From contig JACPEG010000003.1 of NCBI GenBank assembly GCA_016183615.1, forward strand, positions 62,001 to 126,000: a DNA stretch of 64,000 nucleotides, in the 5' to 3' direction. The translations under genes were made by a program, and so were the position numbers. How positions within the stretch are numbered: position 1 is the stretch's first letter; the number at the start of each line of letters is the position of its first letter. Under the pieces are notes generated by a model. That model was not told the origin of the DNA, ran no database searches, and saw nothing but the letters and a program-made list of their open reading frames with translations. Below, piece by piece: positions 34,241 to 42,228 of this stretch. The stretch is from Betaproteobacteria bacterium. Lineage in GTDB: Bacteria; Pseudomonadota; Gammaproteobacteria; Burkholderiales; UBA6910.

Positions 34241-34241
34241 G

Positions 34242-35018
34242 TCAGGATTCCTGGCGCGCCGCCGGGTCCTGGCGGTAGAACGCGCAGAGCTGCTCGTACA
34301 CTGCGGGGTAGCCTTCCTTCACTTTCCGGGGCGTCTCGAAAAAAGCTTCGGTCAGGACCGCGAAAAATTCCCCGGGAGATTCGGCCGCGTAGGGATCGAT
34401 CTCCGTGTACCGGTGCCGGTCCACCCGCCGGCAGAAATCATCAAAGGCTTCGCCGAACACACGGCTCCAGGTCTCGCGGCTCATGCCGGGCTGCAGCGGC
34501 GGGAAACCGTTCGCGTCGCCGCCGTTCAGCATGTCGAGCTTGTGGGCGAACTCGTGCATCACCACGTTGAAGCCCTCGTCGCGCCCGCCGTAGGCGACGT
34601 CGGCCCAGGACAGGATAACCGGCCCCGCCAGCCAGGCCTCGCCCGCCAGGGGCTCGCGCACCACATGCACCACGCCGTCGGCGTCGGCATATTCATGCTC
34701 GGGGACGAACTCGTCGGGATACACGATCACTTCCACCCAGCCGCCGTAGTAGTCCAGGTCCAGGTTGAGAATCAGGATACAGGCCTGGACAGCAATCGAG
34801 ACCTTCATTTCCTCGGTGAGTTCCAGCTCCCCCGCGGCGTAGATCTGCTTCTCGCCCATGAACAGGATAACGAGCCGGCGCAGCCGCTCCAGGTCTTCCC
34901 GGGAAAGTCCGCGCAGAAAACCGAAGCGACCGGTCACCCGCTCCCACAGTCCGGGGTCGAGCGTGACCTTTTCCAGGGTGCGCCTGCGGCGCCAGGCTTT
35001 AAGGCTCCATGCCGCCAT
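34242..35018 (-). CDS. mtfA: MtfA-family zinc peptidase
   Basis: 258 aa. A zinc-metallopeptidase motif MHEFAHKLDMLNG carries HExxH-like ligands (H-E-x-x-H), and YAAESPGEFFAVLTEAFFE carries the downstream Glu. YYGGWVEVIVYPDEFVP is also typical of MtfA. In E. coli MtfA binds Mlc and links to glucose uptake control; the glk gene is 3 kb away here. Cytoplasmic. It is followed directly by the GGDEF/EAL gene. Confidence 0.9.
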   Translation of the reverse strand: MAAWSLKAWRRRRTLEKVTLDPGLWERVTGRFGFLRGLSREDLERLRRLVILFMGEKQIYAAGELELTEEMKVSIAVQACILILNLDLDYYGGWVEVIVYPDEFVPEHEYADADGVVHVVREPLAGEAWLAGPVILSWADVAYGGRDEGFNVVMHEFAHKLDMLNGGDANGFPPLQPGMSRETWSRVFGEAFDDFCRRVDRHRYTEIDPYAAESPGEFFAVLTEAFFETPRKVKEGYPAVYEQLCAFYRQDPAARQES

Positions 35019-35081
35019 CTTCGTTGAAACCGAAATTCACTTCTCGATCGCCGTAGGGCCGGACTCATTCGGCTGTGGTGT

Positions 35082-35161
35082 GCGAATGAATTCGCACCTA
35101 TTGCGTGGGTGGTAGGAGGGGATTCATCCCCGACAAAGGTCGCGAATGAATTCGCTCCTAC
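35082..35161. repeat. dispersed GTAGGAG-type palindromic repeat
   Basis: Contains GCGAATGAATTCGC twice (near 35082 and 35141) and GGGGATTCATCCCC, ending TCGCTCCTAC. This family of 50-80-bp palindromes is common between genes of beta- and gammaproteobacteria. Its right end supplies the last bases and TAG stop of rmuC. Confidence 0.7.
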
Positions 35162-36513
35162 TCCCCCGATTCCAGCAGCCGGGCCGGCGTTCCGTGCTGC
35201 TCCCCCAGATCCACCGCTTCGATCTGCTGGAAGCGCCGGGTGATGGCCTTGCTGGAAATCTGCACCTGCTCCGCGTCCTGGTTGGCCTGGCGGATGTGGT
35301 CGGCCAGTTTCCTCATGCGCTCGTCGAAGCGGCCGAAATCCTTGCCAAGCTTGCCCAGCTCGTCCTTGATGATGTGGACCTGCTTGCGGGTCTCCACGTC
35401 CTTGATGACGGCCCGCGCCGTGTTGAGGATCGCCATCAGGGTGGTCGGCGACACGATCCACACCCGCTTCTGCATGGCGTAGTCCACGAGATCGGGATGG
35501 TAGGCGTGGATCTCCGCGAACACCGCCTCCGCCGGCAGGAACATCACCGCGCCGTCGGAGGTTTCCCCGGGAATGATGTACTTGGTGCAGATGTCGTCCA
35601 GATGCTTCTTCACGTCCTGCTTGAACAGCTTCTGGGCCGCCGCCCGGTCCGCCTCGCCGATGCCGGGCGCGAACATCCTGCGGTAGTTCTCCAGGGGGAA
35701 CTTGGAATCCACCGCCACGTTCCCCGTCGGCTCCGGGAGCTTCAGGATGCAGTCCGCCCGGTACTTGTTGGAAAGCGTGGCCTGGAGCTCGTAGGCCGTG
35801 GGCGGAAGCGTGTTGCGCACCAGGTTTTCGAGCTGCACTTCGCCGAAGGCGCCGCGGGCGCGCTTGTCCCCCAGCAACTCCTGCAGGCTCACCACGTTGG
35901 TGGTGAGCCCGTCGATCTTCTTCTGGGCCTCGTCGATGGTGGCGAGCCGCGCCATCACGCTGACGAAGGTCTCGTTGGTCTTCTTGAAGCCCTCTTCCAG
36001 GCGCTCGGTCACCTTGCCGCTGATTTCGTTGAGCCGCGAGTCCGTGGTCTTGGTGAGGCTCTCGATGGTGGCGATGAGCTGCTGGGAGGTGTTCCGGAGC
36101 GTGGTCTGGATCAGCTCCTGGTCGGCCCTGCCCTGCTCGGCGAGCCGGGTCTGCAGCGTGATCGCCAATTCCGAGAGCCTGCCAATCATGGCCTCGCGGG
36201 TGTCGGCAAGACCCCGGCCCTGCGTGACCTGCAGCTGCTGCAGCGCGTCCCGGGCCTGGCGCAACTCGTCGCCCACCAGCGCCCGCAGCCGCTCCGACGA
36301 ATCGGCGAGGGCGGTGGAGAGGCGATCGCCCTGGCGCTCGAGTCCCTCGTGCAGATCGGAAAGCATCAGCCGGTGCTTTTCCTCCAGCAGGATCGCTTGG
36401 CGCTCGGAATGCTCTCCAATGGTGCGGGCAATGCTCCCGATCCGTGCAAAAACAATGCCGAATCCGGCGATCACCAGCAGTGCCAAGGCTCCGGCCAGCA
36501 TTTCCAGGGTCAT
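35158..36513 (-). CDS. rmuC: DNA recombination protein RmuC
   Basis: 451 aa. One N-terminal transmembrane segment (~5-25), a long coiled coil (~35-200), then the RmuC nuclease-like core: RGAFGEVQLENLV, ADCILKLPEP, VAVDSKFPLENY, MFLPAEAVFAEIHAY, WIVSPTTLMAIL. RmuC limits inversions at short inverted repeats. AAGGAG precedes the ATG. The last codons and the stop lie in a dispersed repeat, so the C-terminus may be slightly altered. Confidence 0.94.
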   Translation of the reverse strand: MTLEMLAGALALLVIAGFGIVFARIGSIARTIGEHSERQAILLEEKHRLMLSDLHEGLERQGDRLSTALADSSERLRALVGDELRQARDALQQLQVTQGRGLADTREAMIGRLSELAITLQTRLAEQGRADQELIQTTLRNTSQQLIATIESLTKTTDSRLNEISGKVTERLEEGFKKTNETFVSVMARLATIDEAQKKIDGLTTNVVSLQELLGDKRARGAFGEVQLENLVRNTLPPTAYELQATLSNKYRADCILKLPEPTGNVAVDSKFPLENYRRMFAPGIGEADRAAAQKLFKQDVKKHLDDICTKYIIPGETSDGAVMFLPAEAVFAEIHAYHPDLVDYAMQKRVWIVSPTTLMAILNTARAVIKDVETRKQVHIIKDELGKLGKDFGRFDERMRKLADHIRQANQDAEQVQISSKAITRRFQQIEAVDLGEQHGTPARLLESGE

Positions 36514-36638
36514 GGATTATCTCCTTGCTGATTCGAGTATACCCCATCGACCTGGAATCCTCAGCGAGGGGCATCCCGCTGGCTGGAAAAGGGAAATCGC
36601 CAAACTGATCGGCTCTCCCGCGACTCCGGGGAGGTGAC

Positions 36639-36654
36639 TGGCATGGAGATTGCT
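36639..36654 (+). promoter_or_regulatory. sigma-54 promoter of nasT
   Basis: TGGCATGGAGATTGCT has GG (36640-36641) and GC (36652-36653) exactly 10 bases apart, the -24/-12 pattern of RpoN promoters. It lies 27 bp upstream of the nasT start. Confidence 0.82.
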
Positions 36655-36680
36655 AATCATTCCCACCAAAGGATTTGCAC

Positions 36681-37274
36681 ATGGAGATGGGCCGCGTCTT
36701 ACGCGTCATGCTGGTGGATGGCACGCCGCGCCGGGTGAGTTCGCTGCGGAATGCGCTGGACGCGGCGGAAATCTCCGTCGCTGCACGGCTGAGTTCGACA
36801 GCGGACTGGCAAGCCCAGGTGGCGAGCGTCCGGCCCGATGTGATCATCATTCACACCGAGTCGCCGAGCCGCGGCGTGCTGGAGCGGATCGCTGCGACGA
36901 GCCGCGGCGGGCCGCCGCCGATGGTGATGTTCACAGGCGATGACAGCAGCGAATCCATCCAGGCTGCGATCGGCGCGGGCGTCGCGGCCTATGTGGTGGA
37001 CAGGAATCTTGAGCCGGGCCGCATCCGGTCCATTCTGCAAGTCGCGATGGTGCGCTTCCAGCAGGAACAGGCCCTGCGCAGCCGCCTCGCCGATGCGGAG
37101 TCGCGGCTCGCGGAGCGCAAGCTCACCGAGCGCGCCAAGGGCATCATCATGGAGAAGCGCGGCGTGAACGAGGCGGAGGCCTACCGGCTGTTGCGGAAGA
37201 TGGCGATGGACCGCAACCAGCGGCTTGCCGAGGTGGCCCGGCAGATCATCTCGGTGGCCGATGTTTTCGGCTGA
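36681..37274 (+). CDS. nasT: NasT-like ANTAR antiterminator regulator
   Basis: 197 aa from ATG 36681 (AAGGA ~8 bases upstream). The receiver-like domain starts VMLVDGTPRR. At the phosphoacceptor position it reads IIIHTESPS, His58 instead of the usual Asp. The C-terminal ANTAR RNA-binding domain is canonical (TERAKGIIMEKRGVNEAEAY, then LLRKMAMDRNQRLAEVARQI). Such proteins bind paired hexaloop hairpins and prevent termination in nitrate-assimilation leaders. Two matching leaders occur in this window (37402, 42229). No nasS sensor gene is adjacent, which is unusual. Confidence 0.92.
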   Translation: MEMGRVLRVMLVDGTPRRVSSLRNALDAAEISVAARLSSTADWQAQVASVRPDVIIIHTESPSRGVLERIAATSRGGPPPMVMFTGDDSSESIQAAIGAGVAAYVVDRNLEPGRIRSILQVAMVRFQQEQALRSRLADAESRLAERKLTERAKGIIMEKRGVNEAEAYRLLRKMAMDRNQRLAEVARQIISVADVFG

Positions 37275-37347
37275 CGACGCGACCATCGATGGTGCATCGC
37301 GCATTCGGAGCGCACCAATCAGGCGCATGAATTTTGTTTTGTGGATG

Positions 37348-37363
37348 TGGTAAGTATTCAGCA
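37348..37363 (+). promoter_or_regulatory. possible sigma-54 promoter before the flavoprotein leader
   Basis: TGGTAAGTATTCAGCA has GG (37349-37350) and GC (37361-37362) 10 bases apart, but the -12 element is CAGCA rather than TTGCW. A start near 37373 would place both ANTAR hairpins in the transcript. Weaker than the other four sigma-54 sites. Confidence 0.45.
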
Positions 37364-37401
37364 GGTCGGATCTTAGCGATCCGTTAGCAGGAAGGCGCGA
37401 C

Positions 37402-37450
37402 GCCGCCACCGACGGTGGCCTAGCGCGGCGATGGGGCCAAGGATGGCCCC
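37402..37450 (+). promoter_or_regulatory. ANTAR two-hairpin antiterminator leader (copy 1)
   Basis: Hairpin P1 is GCCGCC-ACCGAC-GGTGGC (37402-37419) and P2 is GGGGCC-AAGGAT-GGCCCC (37433-37450). Both have 6-bp stems and 6-base loops with A at position 1 and G at position 4, the hallmark of ANTAR RNA targets. A strong terminator follows 15 bases later, then the flavoprotein gene. NasT is encoded directly upstream. Confidence 0.87.
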
Positions 37451-37464
37451 GCATTGGGACAACG

Positions 37465-37508
37465 GGGTCCAATCCCGCCGGAGACGGCGGGATTGGACCC
37501 ATTTTTTT
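37465..37508 (+). terminator. leader terminator controlled by ANTAR hairpins
   Basis: A perfect 15-bp stem (GGGTCCAATCCCGCC with its complement), loop GGAGAC, then seven T. It lies just ahead of the flavoprotein start at 37521, so transcription needs antitermination. Confidence 0.93.
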
Positions 37509-37520
37509 GGGGTTATCCGT

Positions 37521-39503
37521 TTGGTTGCCGTACTCGACGATTTGCGGAATCACGCCCGGGACGAAGTGCCGGTAGTGGTGATCGGCGCCGGCCCGGTGGG
37601 CGTGCGCGTCGCCCAGGAGCTGCGGCGCCGCGCGCCTGCGCTCCCGGTCGTGATCTACGGCGCCGAGCCCTGGGCACCTTACAACCGCGTGCGCCTGTCC
37701 TCCGCCTTGGCCGGGGAAATGCAGTGGGCGGAAGTGACGCGCGACGTCGCGCTGCCTCCCGACGCCGCCACCATGACCCGCTTCGGGTGCAGCGTGACCG
37801 CCATTCAGCGGGAAATCCGCTGCGTGGTGGACCGGACAGGCCGGGTCCAGCCTTATTCCCGGCTGGTGCTGGCAACGGGATCGACGCCCCACGTGCCCGA
37901 CATCCCCGGGATCGCCATGTCCGGCGTGTTCACCTTCCGCGACTGGAACGACGCGCAGCAGTTGGCGGCGCGCCTGGTGCGGAGCCGCGCCACGGTCGTC
38001 CTCGGCGGCGGCCTGCTGGGGCTGGAGGCGGCCCGGGCCATGCGCCGCTTCCATACCCGGGTAACGGTCGTCGAGCACTGCGACCGCCTCATGGCGCGCC
38101 AGCTCGATCATGGCGGCGCAGAGCTGCTGCGCCTCCAGGTCGAAGAATCGGGCATCGCCGTGGTGCTGGAGGACGGCGTCACCCGCGTGCTGGGGGCGGG
38201 CCGGGTGGAAGGGGTGCGGCTGCGCGGCGGGCGCGAGATCGCCTGTGACACCCTGGTCGTCGCCACCGGCATCCGCCCCAACCTGCAGCTTGCCCTGCAG
38301 GCGGGCCTGTCCATCGGCCGCGGCATCCGGGTAAACGACCGGATGCAGACCACCGATAACCTGATCTACGCCGCGGGCGAATGTGCCGAGCATCGGGGCG
38401 CCGTTTACGGCGTCGTCGCGCCGGGCCTGGAGCAGGCCGCGGTGGCCGCCCACAACATCGCCGGCGGCGATGCCCAATACACCGGATCGGCGGTGGCCAC
38501 CCGGCTCAAGGTGATGCGGTTTCCCGTTTTCAGCGTCGGGGAATTCGCCGGCGACGAACTGCCGGAGCTGGCGCGCGAGCAGGTCTTCCACCGTCCCGCC
38601 GAGGCGCTCTACCGCAAGATCGTCATCCGCCGCGGCCGGATCATCGGCGCCATTGCCGTGGGCGAATGGGACGAGCTGGCACGGGTTCAGGAAGCCGTGG
38701 CCCGGGGCCGCAAGCTCCATCCCTGGAACCGCTGGCGCTTCGCCCGCAGCGGCGGGCTGTGGCCCGCGGCGGCCGGCACCGGCGTTGCGCACTGGCCCCA
38801 GCACACCGCCGTGTGCAACTGCACGGGCATCACGCGCGGCTGTCTCACCGAGGCAATCGATGCCGGCTGCGGGACAGTCGAGCAACTCGCCGCCGCCACC
38901 GGCGCGTCGACCGTCTGCGGCTCCTGCCGTCCCCTGCTTGCCCAGCTCTGCGGAAGCGCCGCTGCGCGGGAGCCGGTGCCTCACTTCCGGGCCCTGTTCG
39001 TGCTGGCCATCGCCGCCCTGGGGCTGGGACTCGCGGCGGGGCTCCTGCCCTCGATTCCTTATGCCTCCACGGTCCAGCTTCCCCTGCGCTGGGACGTCCT
39101 GTGGCGGGAGAGCCTGTGGAAGCAGGTGAGCGGTTTCTCGCTTCTGGCGCTGGCCGTGGCGCTGGCCGTGCTCGGCCTGCGCAAGCGCTGGCGCCGCTTC
39201 AGCCTCGGAGAGTATGCCGGGTGGCGGCTGGTACATGTGGCGATCGGCACCGGTGCGCTCGCGCTGCTCTTCGTTCACACCGGCGGGCGCCTCGGTGATC
39301 ACCTGAACCTGGCATTGAGCGGGTCGATGGTGGGGCTTGCCCTGGTCGGCGCGGTAGCCGGCGGGGTCATTTCCCGCGAGCACGCCCTCGAAGGCCCCGG
39401 GGCCAAAAAGCTGAAGGACACCTCGCTGCGGCTGCACGTGCTGTTCCTGTGGCCGCTGCCGGTGCTGCTGGCGTTCCACGTGCTGAAGACCTACTGGTAC
39501 TGA
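37521..39503 (+). CDS. NirB-like flavoprotein/BFD [2Fe-2S] fused to b-type membrane domain
   Basis: About 660 aa from a TTG at 37521 (GGGG ~8 bases upstream). The in-frame ATG at 37431 is inside the leader hairpins and is rejected. Residues ~15-400 form a NirB/NasB-type FAD and NAD(P)H reductase (VVVIGAGPVGVRVA, VVLGGGLLGLEAA, AAGECAEHRGAVYG). A BFD-like [2Fe-2S] motif follows (C432xC434, C466xxC469). From ~488 on there are five transmembrane helices with histidines in paired positions (WRLVHVAIG, FVHTGG, RLHVLFL, AFHVL), suggesting two b haems. No sirohaem domain is present, so it is not a nitrite reductase. It precedes the 11-haem cytochrome by 9 bp. Confidence 0.82.
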   Translation: MVAVLDDLRNHARDEVPVVVIGAGPVGVRVAQELRRRAPALPVVIYGAEPWAPYNRVRLSSALAGEMQWAEVTRDVALPPDAATMTRFGCSVTAIQREIRCVVDRTGRVQPYSRLVLATGSTPHVPDIPGIAMSGVFTFRDWNDAQQLAARLVRSRATVVLGGGLLGLEAARAMRRFHTRVTVVEHCDRLMARQLDHGGAELLRLQVEESGIAVVLEDGVTRVLGAGRVEGVRLRGGREIACDTLVVATGIRPNLQLALQAGLSIGRGIRVNDRMQTTDNLIYAAGECAEHRGAVYGVVAPGLEQAAVAAHNIAGGDAQYTGSAVATRLKVMRFPVFSVGEFAGDELPELAREQVFHRPAEALYRKIVIRRGRIIGAIAVGEWDELARVQEAVARGRKLHPWNRWRFARSGGLWPAAAGTGVAHWPQHTAVCNCTGITRGCLTEAIDAGCGTVEQLAAATGASTVCGSCRPLLAQLCGSAAAREPVPHFRALFVLAIAALGLGLAAGLLPSIPYASTVQLPLRWDVLWRESLWKQVSGFSLLALAVALAVLGLRKRWRRFSLGEYAGWRLVHVAIGTGALALLFVHTGGRLGDHLNLALSGSMVGLALVGAVAGGVISREHALEGPGAKKLKDTSLRLHVLFLWPLPVLLAFHVLKTYWY

Positions 39504-39512
39504 GGCGGCGCG

Positions 39513-40949
39513 ATGAGCAGGCACTGGAGATCCTGGTTACTGTGGGGCGTCCTCTCGGCGGCGCTGGCGGGCGTTTTCGCCGCGGGCCTGACCGTGGACA
39601 GCGCGCAGGGCAGCAGCTGGCGCGCGGAGGTGCGCAGCCTGTTCCTGCCCGGGGCCACCAGCCACGGCCACTACCAGATCGAGCTGAAGTGCAACGCCTG
39701 TCACGGCGCGGCCTTCGGCGGCCGCGAGGCGCTGCAGGAAGCGTGCGTCAAATGCCACGGCGCAGAACTCAAGGCGGCGGACGACAAACACCCGAAGAGC
39801 AAGTTCACCGATCCGCGCAACGCGGACCGCGCCGCGCTGCTGGACGCCACGCAGTGCGTGACCTGCCACGTGGAGCACCGGCCGGGAATCACGCGCTTCG
39901 CCGGCGTCACCCTTTCCGACGACTACTGCGCCATCTGCCACCGGGACATCGGCAAGGACCGGCCCACTCACCAGGGGCTGGCGTTTACCACCTGCGCCTC
40001 GAGCGGCTGCCACAATTTCCACGACAACCGGGCCCTGTACGAGGATTTCCTGCTGAAGCACGCCGCCGAGCCGGCGCTGCTGGAGCAGCCCGCGCTGCCC
40101 GAGCGCAATTTTGCGAAGGTGCTGGAAGACCTGGGCAGCTATCCCCATGACCGGTACCCGGTAAAGCCGCTCGGGCGCGACGCCATCGACGCGGGATCGA
40201 ATCTCAAGGCCCCCGCCCCGGTAGTGGACGACTGGCTGGCGACCGCCCACGCGAAGGCGGGCGTCAATTGCAGCGCCTGTCACCGGGAAAAGGAACCGGC
40301 GGGAGAACACGCCTGGGTGGAACGCCCGTCCCACAAGGTTTGCACCACCTGTCACGAGCCGGAAGTGAAGGGTTTCCTCGCCGGCAAGCACGGGATGCGG
40401 CTGGTCCAGGACCTGGAACCCATGCGCCCCGCCTTGGCCCGGCTTCCCATGAAGCATGACGCCGGCGACAAGCCGCTCACCTGCATCGCCTGTCACGGCG
40501 CCCACCGCTTCGACACCCGGGCCGCCGCGGTCGAGGGCTGCCTCGCCTGCCACGACGATACCCACAGCCGCGCCTTCAAGGCCTCGCTCCATTACGCCCT
40601 GTGGCAGAAGGAATCGAAGGGCGAGCTACCGGCGGGCAGCGGGGTGTCCTGCACCACCTGCCACATGCCGCGGGTTTCCCACCGCACTCCGGATGACGTC
40701 ACCCGCATCCTGGTCCAGCACAACCAGAACGACACTCTGCGCCCCAACGAAAAGATGATCCGTAGCGCCTGCCTGCATTGTCACGGCCTGCAGTTCAGCC
40801 TGGATGCCCTCGCCGAGCCGAAGCTCGCCGCAGCGAACTTCAAGGGCCAGCCGGCGAAGCGGATCGAAAGCATCGATATGGCCAAACGGGCGGAAGCCCG
40901 GGCCGAAGGATCCCGCCGCAAGGCAAAGGATAGGGGCCAAGGCGGCTGA
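39513..40949 (+). CDS. membrane-anchored 11-haem c-type cytochrome
   Basis: 478 aa. One N-terminal signal/anchor helix (~6-26). Ten CxxCH motifs (CNACH, CVKCH, CVTCH, CAICH, CSACH, CTTCH, CIACH, CLACH, CTTCH, CLHCH) plus one CX4CH (CASSGCH) give 11 likely haems. The second half, with KHGM, CIACHGAHRFD and CTTCHMPR, is reminiscent of NrfA/hydroxylamine-oxidoreductase-type multihaem proteins, but I cannot assign an active site. It is 9 bp downstream of the flavoprotein and under the same ANTAR leader. It is probably periplasmic and exchanges electrons with the b-type membrane domain. Confidence 0.88.
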   Translation: MSRHWRSWLLWGVLSAALAGVFAAGLTVDSAQGSSWRAEVRSLFLPGATSHGHYQIELKCNACHGAAFGGREALQEACVKCHGAELKAADDKHPKSKFTDPRNADRAALLDATQCVTCHVEHRPGITRFAGVTLSDDYCAICHRDIGKDRPTHQGLAFTTCASSGCHNFHDNRALYEDFLLKHAAEPALLEQPALPERNFAKVLEDLGSYPHDRYPVKPLGRDAIDAGSNLKAPAPVVDDWLATAHAKAGVNCSACHREKEPAGEHAWVERPSHKVCTTCHEPEVKGFLAGKHGMRLVQDLEPMRPALARLPMKHDAGDKPLTCIACHGAHRFDTRAAAVEGCLACHDDTHSRAFKASLHYALWQKESKGELPAGSGVSCTTCHMPRVSHRTPDDVTRILVQHNQNDTLRPNEKMIRSACLHCHGLQFSLDALAEPKLAAANFKGQPAKRIESIDMAKRAEARAEGSRRKAKDRGQGG

Positions 40950-41004
40950 TCCGCCGGCCCGACCAAGCAGTTTTTTGTCAACCACCCCGAAAGGAGATTG
41001 CACC

Positions 41005-41580
41005 ATGAAACCCATGAATCCCCTGATCAGACCCCTGGTGGCCGGCGGCATCGCGCTGGCCGCGCTCACTGCAGCGGCCGCGGAGGCACCCAGCGGCTGG
41101 AGCTACAAGGAAATCGCCGACGCGCTTCACGCCATCATGGAGTCCGACCGCACCGTGTACACGCGCAACGTGGTGAACCGCCTCCAGAACGAGGAGAAGG
41201 TCATCAAGGCGAGCGAGCACTGGAAGGACGACAAGGCCCTGCCCCTGCCGGCCCAGATGTTCCGTTACGGCGCCGAGATGGTCGCGGAAAAGAATGCGGG
41301 GTTCACTTACTCCCTGCTTTCGTTGTGGCCGGTGAACAAGCAGAACGCCGCCAAGACGGCCGTCGAGAAGGAAGGCCTGGAGGCGGTGGCGAAGAGCGGC
41401 CAGCCCTATTACAAGGAGGAAACCCTCGGCGGCAAGAAGTACTACACGGCGGTCTATCCCGACAAGGCCGTGGCCAAGGCCTGCATCGCCTGCCACAACG
41501 ACCACAAGGACACGCCGCGCCGGGATTTCAAGATGGGCGACGTGATGGGCGGAGTGGTGCTCCGCATTCCGATGAAATAG
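41005..41580 (+). CDS. periplasmic DUF3365-like monohaem cytochrome
   Basis: 191 aa from ATG 41005 with AAGGAG upstream. A signal peptide covers ~1-26. The DUF3365/Tll0287-like sensor fold is recognisable (ADALHAIMESDRTVYTRNVV, FTYSLLSLWPVNKQN, TAVYPDKAVAKACIACHNDH, MGDVMGGVVLRIPM), with one haem site CIACH. Such domains often sense redox state or small gases. It lies 55 bp downstream of the 11-haem gene and 71 bp ahead of the globin gene, so it is likely in the same operon. Confidence 0.84.
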   Translation: MKPMNPLIRPLVAGGIALAALTAAAAEAPSGWSYKEIADALHAIMESDRTVYTRNVVNRLQNEEKVIKASEHWKDDKALPLPAQMFRYGAEMVAEKNAGFTYSLLSLWPVNKQNAAKTAVEKEGLEAVAKSGQPYYKEETLGGKKYYTAVYPDKAVAKACIACHNDHKDTPRRDFKMGDVMGGVVLRIPMK

Positions 41581-41651
41581 ACCCTCGCCGAGGTGAAGGC
41601 CACGGTGGATTACATCATTGAACTGGTAACTCAGACCGAAAGGAGCAAGTC

Positions 41652-42065
41652 ATGACCCCGAAGCAAATCGAGCTGGTGCAGTCCACCTGGCAAGCCGTGA
41701 TCCCCATCAAGGACCAGGCGGCGAAGCTGTTCTACGGCCGGCTGTTCGAACTGGACCCTGCGCTGAAGCCCCTGTTCAAGGGCGACATGGCGGAACAGGG
41801 CCGCAAGCTCACCGCCATGATCAACACGGCGGTGACCGGCCTGTCGCGTCTCGACGAGATCGTTCCTGCGGTGCAGGACCTGGGCCGGCGCCACGTCGCC
41901 TACGGCGTGACCGGCGCCCACTACGACACGGTGGGCGCGGCGCTGCTGTGGACCCTGGAAAAGGGCCTGGGGGACGCCTTCACGCCGCCGGTTGCAGAAG
42001 CCTGGGCCACGGTCTACGGCGTCCTCGCAAGCACGATGAAGGAAGCGGCAGCAACGACCGTTTAG
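41652..42065 (+). CDS. single-domain haemoglobin (Vitreoscilla-type globin)
   Basis: 137 aa. The globin fold is clear: residues 1-45 with the CD-corner Phe, H81 as proximal histidine (LGRRHVAYGV) and Q49 near the distal site as in Vitreoscilla haemoglobin. No reductase domain is fused. Such globins bind O2 and detoxify NO with a partner reductase. In this operon it may protect against NO formed from nitrite; the upstream flavoprotein is a candidate partner. AAGGAG precedes the start. Confidence 0.93.
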   Translation: MTPKQIELVQSTWQAVIPIKDQAAKLFYGRLFELDPALKPLFKGDMAEQGRKLTAMINTAVTGLSRLDEIVPAVQDLGRRHVAYGVTGAHYDTVGAALLWTLEKGLGDAFTPPVAEAWATVYGVLASTMKEAAATTV

Positions 42066-42228
42066 CGCCGGCTTCGCATCCGGCAGCACGGAAACAGTGC
42101 CGCCCGAGGCTTCCGCGCACGCAGCTGGTGCAGCTCCATGCCATTTGGGACCGTAAATGGGCCTGCCACAAGCCTTATTGCGCCCATTCCGGATCTTGGC
42201 ATGGCAGTTGCTTATAGGTCGGTAAGCG
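42066..42228. other. promoter region between globin and nrtA leader
   Basis: Part of a 350-bp gap (42066-42415). It contains a sigma-54 promoter at 42197. No open frame is convincing. GCTGGTGCAGCTCCATGCC near 42121 is a weak NtrC-like half-site pair. Confidence 0.5.
42197..42212 (+). promoter_or_regulatory. sigma-54 promoter of the nrtA operon
   Basis: TGGCATGGCAGTTGCT has GG (42198-42199) and GC (42210-42211) spaced by 10. The predicted start (~42222) is just before the first ANTAR hairpin. Confidence 0.85.

Noticed and set aside
36639-37274. ANTAR leader ahead of nasT itself
   Set aside because: Only 27 bp separate the sigma-54 element from the start; no hexaloop pair or terminator is found there.
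37431-37520. Upstream ATG as start of the flavoprotein
   Set aside because: This segment forms ANTAR hairpin P2 and the terminator; the extra 30 residues are Arg-rich and unlike the family, so TTG 37521 is preferred.
36699-39524. 941-codon open frame on the minus strand
   Set aside because: It runs through nasT, the hairpin leader and the flavoprotein, all well supported on the plus strand.
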